From: an uncultured Bacteroidales bacterium
Lineage (GTDB): Bacteria > Bacteroidota > Bacteroidia > Bacteroidales > Paludibacteraceae
Assembly: GCA_946619625.1 (NCBI GenBank)
Contig: CAMOMF010000002.1
Location: forward strand, 1 to 7,513
Reading direction: 5' to 3'
DNA: 7,513 bases
In this document: positions 6,122 to 7,513 of the stretch, one piece after another
Layout of the letters: each line of letters begins with the position of its first letter
Position numbering within the stretch: the stretch's first letter is position 1
The notes under the pieces: model-generated
Databases searched by the model: none
What the model was told of the DNA's origin: nothing
Seen by the model: the letters and a program-made list of their open reading frames with translations, nothing else
Made by a program: the position numbers and the translations under genes

Positions 6122-6411
6122 CATTTACATTTAGGGAAATAGGAGAAAATCTCGGTACGCGCCCGTTAGGTGCGAAAGCCCGAGAGCAGTTGCTTCCGCT
6201 CATTCAAGCGAATGACGTGGTGGTGCTCGATTTTACGGGTGTGAACGTTGTCAGCAACTCGTTTGCGGACGAGTGCATCGCCAAGCTCCTGTTGTTGATG
6301 CCGCTGCAGGAACTCAAGCAGCACACGACCTTCCGCGGTCTGAATCCCATCGCAGAAGACAGTGTGCTGACAGCTCTTCAGCGCCGCCACTTGTCTATGA
6401 CAGAGGCATAA
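6115..6411 (+). CDS. STAS-like domain protein (DUF4325 type)
   Basis: This 98-residue protein has the pattern I know from the STAS-like DUF4325 family. An LGTRPLGAKAREQLLPLI segment (13-30) corresponds to the G-x-R-x(3)-G-x-x-x-R block. It is followed by a hydrophobic strand VVVLDFTGV (35-43) and then VVSNSFADECIAKLL (45-59), corresponding to the S-x-S-F-x-DE helix cap. Proteins of this type resemble anti-anti-sigma factors and, from memory, are often found beside an HATPase-type ATP-binding protein, suggesting partner-switching regulation. No such ATPase is visible here; upstream are only small damaged frames. The start at 6115 is the first in-frame ATG and overlaps the preceding short ORF. 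The role of this copy is unknown. Confidence 0.7.
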   Translation: MVTFTFREIGENLGTRPLGAKAREQLLPLIQANDVVVLDFTGVNVVSNSFADECIAKLLLLMPLQELKQHTTFRGLNPIAEDSVLTALQRRHLSMTEA

Positions 6412-6415
6412 CCTC

Positions 6416-6430
6416 GCGGCCTCCCGCCGC
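6416..6430 (+). other. Small GC-rich hairpin after the STAS-like gene
   Basis: GCGGC (6416-6420) pairs perfectly with GCCGC (6426-6430) around CTCCC, 4 nt after the stop codon. No T-run follows, so it is not a standard terminator. Confidence 0.35.
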
Positions 6431-6444
6431 ACAAGATAACCACT

Positions 6445-6464
6445 TGCTGCATAGCGTTGCAGCA
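6445..6464 (+). other. Hairpin, 7-bp perfect stem
   Basis: TGCTGCA (6445-6451) pairs with TGCAGCA (6458-6464) around a 6-nt loop. No T-run follows. It is the second of a series of inverted repeats filling this intergenic region. Confidence 0.4.
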
Positions 6465-6504
6465 CTACATACTAAATTAAAGCGTTATAAGCTGAACTTG
6501 ATTA

Positions 6505-6527
6505 CTTGAAATCTGGACAATTTCAAG
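6505..6527 (+). promoter_or_regulatory. Alternative hairpin competing with P1 and P2
   Basis: CTTGAAAT (6505-6512) pairs perfectly with ATTTCAAG (6520-6527) around the loop CTGGACA. It uses the same CTTGA that P1 needs and places the 5' strand of P2 in its loop. On the 3' side AGGC (6602-6605) can pair with GCCT (6614-6617), placing GTCCAG in that loop, so the two loops could still pair. Confidence 0.5.
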
Positions 6528-6556
6528 AATTTATCTATCAAGCAAAGTTCGTTAAC

Positions 6557-6581
6557 GCTCACGCTATCAGCGTGGGCTTTT
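6557..6581 (+). terminator. Terminator-like hairpin inside the structured region
   Basis: GCTCACGCT (6557-6565) pairs with AGCGTGGGC (6569-6577), nine pairs with one T-G, around a 3-nt loop. Only four T follow (6578-6581). It is either the apex of the structured RNA or a modest terminator for the STAS-like unit; the flanking P3 arms favour the first. Confidence 0.4.
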
Positions 6582-6640
6582 GCGTAGATTTTGATAGATA
6601 AAGGCAGTCCAGAGCCTCAAGTAATCGAATGAAGCGACCA

Positions 6641-6661
6641 ACAAAAGTCTGCGCTTTTTGT
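6641..6661 (+). other. AT-rich hairpin with T-run before the SPFH gene
   Basis: ACAAAAG (6641-6647) pairs with CTTTTTGT (6654-6661) with one bulged T around TCTGCG. Stem is weak; it may be a minor terminator. From here to the ATG at 6706 I see no promoter match or other structure. Confidence 0.25.
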
Positions 6662-6705
6662 ATGTGCCCTACTAACAAATACTAAAGCAACAAAAATACA
6701 CAAAT

Positions 6706-7272
6706 ATGGCATTAATTGACGTTATCACCATCGAAGCCAATGATCAAGAATTGGTATCGAAGTTCCCATCCGACAATTTAAGGTTGGGATCTCAGTTGGT
6801 CGTGCATCCTGCTCAAACTGCATTCTTCGTTCATGGAGGGAAAATCTGTGATGAATTCACAGCAGGCACCTACACTCTTAAGAACGAAGAGTTGCCGGTT
6901 CTCAACAAACTAATCAACATTCCGTTTGGCAGCGAGTCTCCTTTCAAGGCTGAGGTATGGTTTGTAAGTCAGTTGCACAAACTGGACATCAAATGGGGCA
7001 CCACTCAACCTCTGCAGTTGGAGGATCCGCGATATAAAATCATAGTTCCTGTGCGCGCGTATGGCCAATACGGCATCAAAGTGTCCAAGCCTCGTACTTT
7101 TCTTGAATCTCTCGTTGGCAACATGACGGCTTTTTCCACCGAAAAAGTGGAGCAGTACTTCAAAGGCAAGATTGTGATGCAACTGTCTGCCCTTATAGCG
7201 CAGAAAATAGCCATGGACAATGTGTCAGTACTTGATGTCAACGCACAGTTGGTGGATATGTCTGCTTATTGA
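6706..7272 (+). CDS. SPFH/band-7 'virion core protein'-like protein, cut short by in-frame TGA
   Basis: The ATG at 6706 opens a 188-codon frame ending at TGA 7270-7272. The sequence matches the bacterial SPFH family that includes Bacillus YdjI (Band_7_1), often annotated virion core protein after poxvirus look-alikes. Visible blocks are MALIDVI (1-7), LVVHPAQTAFFVHGGKI (31-47) with FTAGTYTL (51-58), NIPFGSESPFKAEVWFVS (71-88), KWGTTQPLQLEDPRY (96-110) and VRAYGQYGIKVSKPRTFLES (116-135). SPFH proteins assemble into oligomeric scaffolds at the membrane; YdjI acts in membrane-stress (PspA) protection. The natural family protein is over 300 residues, so the TGA removes the C-terminal half of the SPFH domain and everything after it. 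No clear promoter is seen; the structured region lies directly upstream. Confidence 0.8.
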   Translation: MALIDVITIEANDQELVSKFPSDNLRLGSQLVVHPAQTAFFVHGGKICDEFTAGTYTLKNEELPVLNKLINIPFGSESPFKAEVWFVSQLHKLDIKWGTTQPLQLEDPRYKIIVPVRAYGQYGIKVSKPRTFLESLVGNMTAFSTEKVEQYFKGKIVMQLSALIAQKIAMDNVSVLDVNAQLVDMSAY

Positions 7273-7513
7273 CAGCAACAACTCAATGAAAGATTCGTCC
7301 TGTACGGCATAGAATTGGTGGACTTTAACATCATGTCTATTAATGTGCCGGAAGAAGATCCGAGTATTATACGTCTTAAAGAGGCTAAAGACCTTGCCGC
7401 TCGTCTACAGGTTACAGGAAAGGATATCTATCAGATGGAACGAAGTTTTGATGTGCTTGAGACTGCCGCAGGCAACACCGGTGCAGGTGGACAGATGATG
7501 GCTATGGGTGCCG
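7273..7513 (+). pseudogene. SPFH gene continuation after the in-frame TGA, runs off the window
   Basis: Directly after the TGA the same frame stays open for 80 codons to the window edge. It carries clear family sequence: LNERFVLYGIELVDFNIMSI, then NVPEEDPSIIRLKEAKDLAA, and QMERSFDVLETAA before a Gly/Met-rich GAGGQMMAMG. These match the C-terminal SPFH segment (the NVPE-x-DP block and the ERSFDVL block) of YdjI-like proteins, which normally follow without a break. There is no frameshift; a single codon is changed. No good start codon sits at the head of this part, so alone it is unlikely to be translated. It is best read as one gene with the preceding entry, broken by a nonsense mutation, a sequencing error, or read by leaky translation. 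Confidence 0.75.

Larger units (their letters stand above)
6498..6628 (+). ncRNA. Candidate structured RNA with nested long-range stems
   Basis: Five stems nest in order. P1 pairs TTGATTACTTGA (6498-6509) with TCAAGTAATCGA (6617-6628), 12 bp with one G-T. P2 pairs TCTGGAC (6512-6518) with GTCCAGA (6607-6613). P3 pairs TTTATCTATCAA (6530-6541) with TTGATAGATAAA (6591-6602), 12 bp perfect. P4 pairs GCAAAG (6542-6547) with CTTTTGC (6577-6583), one bulge. P5 pairs CTCACGCT (6558-6565) with AGCGTGGG (6569-6576), which followed by CTTTT also resembles a terminator. An asymmetric bubble (11 nt and 4 nt) separates P2 and P3. No -33/-7 promoter is visible just upstream, so it may be part of the STAS-like transcript or the leader of the SPFH gene. 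A 6S-like RNA (long rod with central bubble), a cis-regulator or a MITE-like inverted element are alternatives. The strand is assumed from the flanking genes. Confidence 0.55.

Noticed and set aside
6498..6628. Invertible promoter or phase-variation switch
   Set aside because: The inverted arms flank no recognisable -33/-7 promoter and no recombinase gene is nearby. The nested inner stems fit an RNA hairpin better.
7270..7272. TGA read as an amino acid (recoded genetic code) or selenocysteine
   Set aside because: The intact genes in the window use TGG for tryptophan and contain no internal TGA, and the family does not use a selenocysteine here. None of the six complete genes ends in TGA, but six is too few to mean anything.

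Overview
The window looks like chromosomal DNA of a Bacteroidota bacterium, most likely order Bacteroidales (Prevotella/Bacteroides-like). Four intergenic regions carry promoters of the Bacteroidetes form, TTG-20 nt-TAnnTTTG, about 25-125 nt before a start codon. Starts lack clear Shine-Dalgarno sequences. Coding DNA is moderately GC-rich and the gaps are AT-rich. Several proteins (DUF4301, the EF-hand-like membrane protein, the STAS-like DUF4325 protein) belong to families I know mainly from this phylum. All identifications are by eye and from memory; no search was run.

Layout. Bases 1-95 (minus) hold the N-terminus of an EamA/DMT-type transporter, divergent from the next gene. Bases 203-4136 (plus) hold a promoter, a leader with two repeated hairpins, then a DUF4301 protein, a short nucleoside-phosphorylase-like protein and a 594-residue membrane protein with a degenerate EF-hand loop. 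Gaps are about 42 nt with no visible internal promoter, so this is probably one transcript, ending at a strong terminator at 4163-4197. Convergent to it is rlmH (minus, 23S rRNA methyltransferase). It is divergent from nadC (plus, NAD biosynthesis), and the two share a nearly mirror-symmetric pair of overlapping promoters at 4703-4750.

The right-hand third (5700-7513) is less ordinary. A good promoter at 5856-5886 leads into one or two tiny reading frames, the first apparently frameshifted, then a 98-residue STAS-like (DUF4325) protein. The 294-nt gap that follows is full of inverted repeats. The main one is a candidate structured RNA of about 130 nt (6498-6628) with nested stems and a mutually exclusive alternative fold that could form a loop-loop (kissing) contact. 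After it comes an SPFH/band-7 'virion core protein'-like gene that is broken by one in-frame TGA at 7270-7272, with clear family-like sequence continuing in the same frame to the window edge.

The strongest candidates for something undescribed are the structured RNA between the STAS-like and SPFH genes, the mirror-symmetric rlmH/nadC promoter, and the repeated-hairpin leader before the DUF4301 gene. The core genes appear ordinary.
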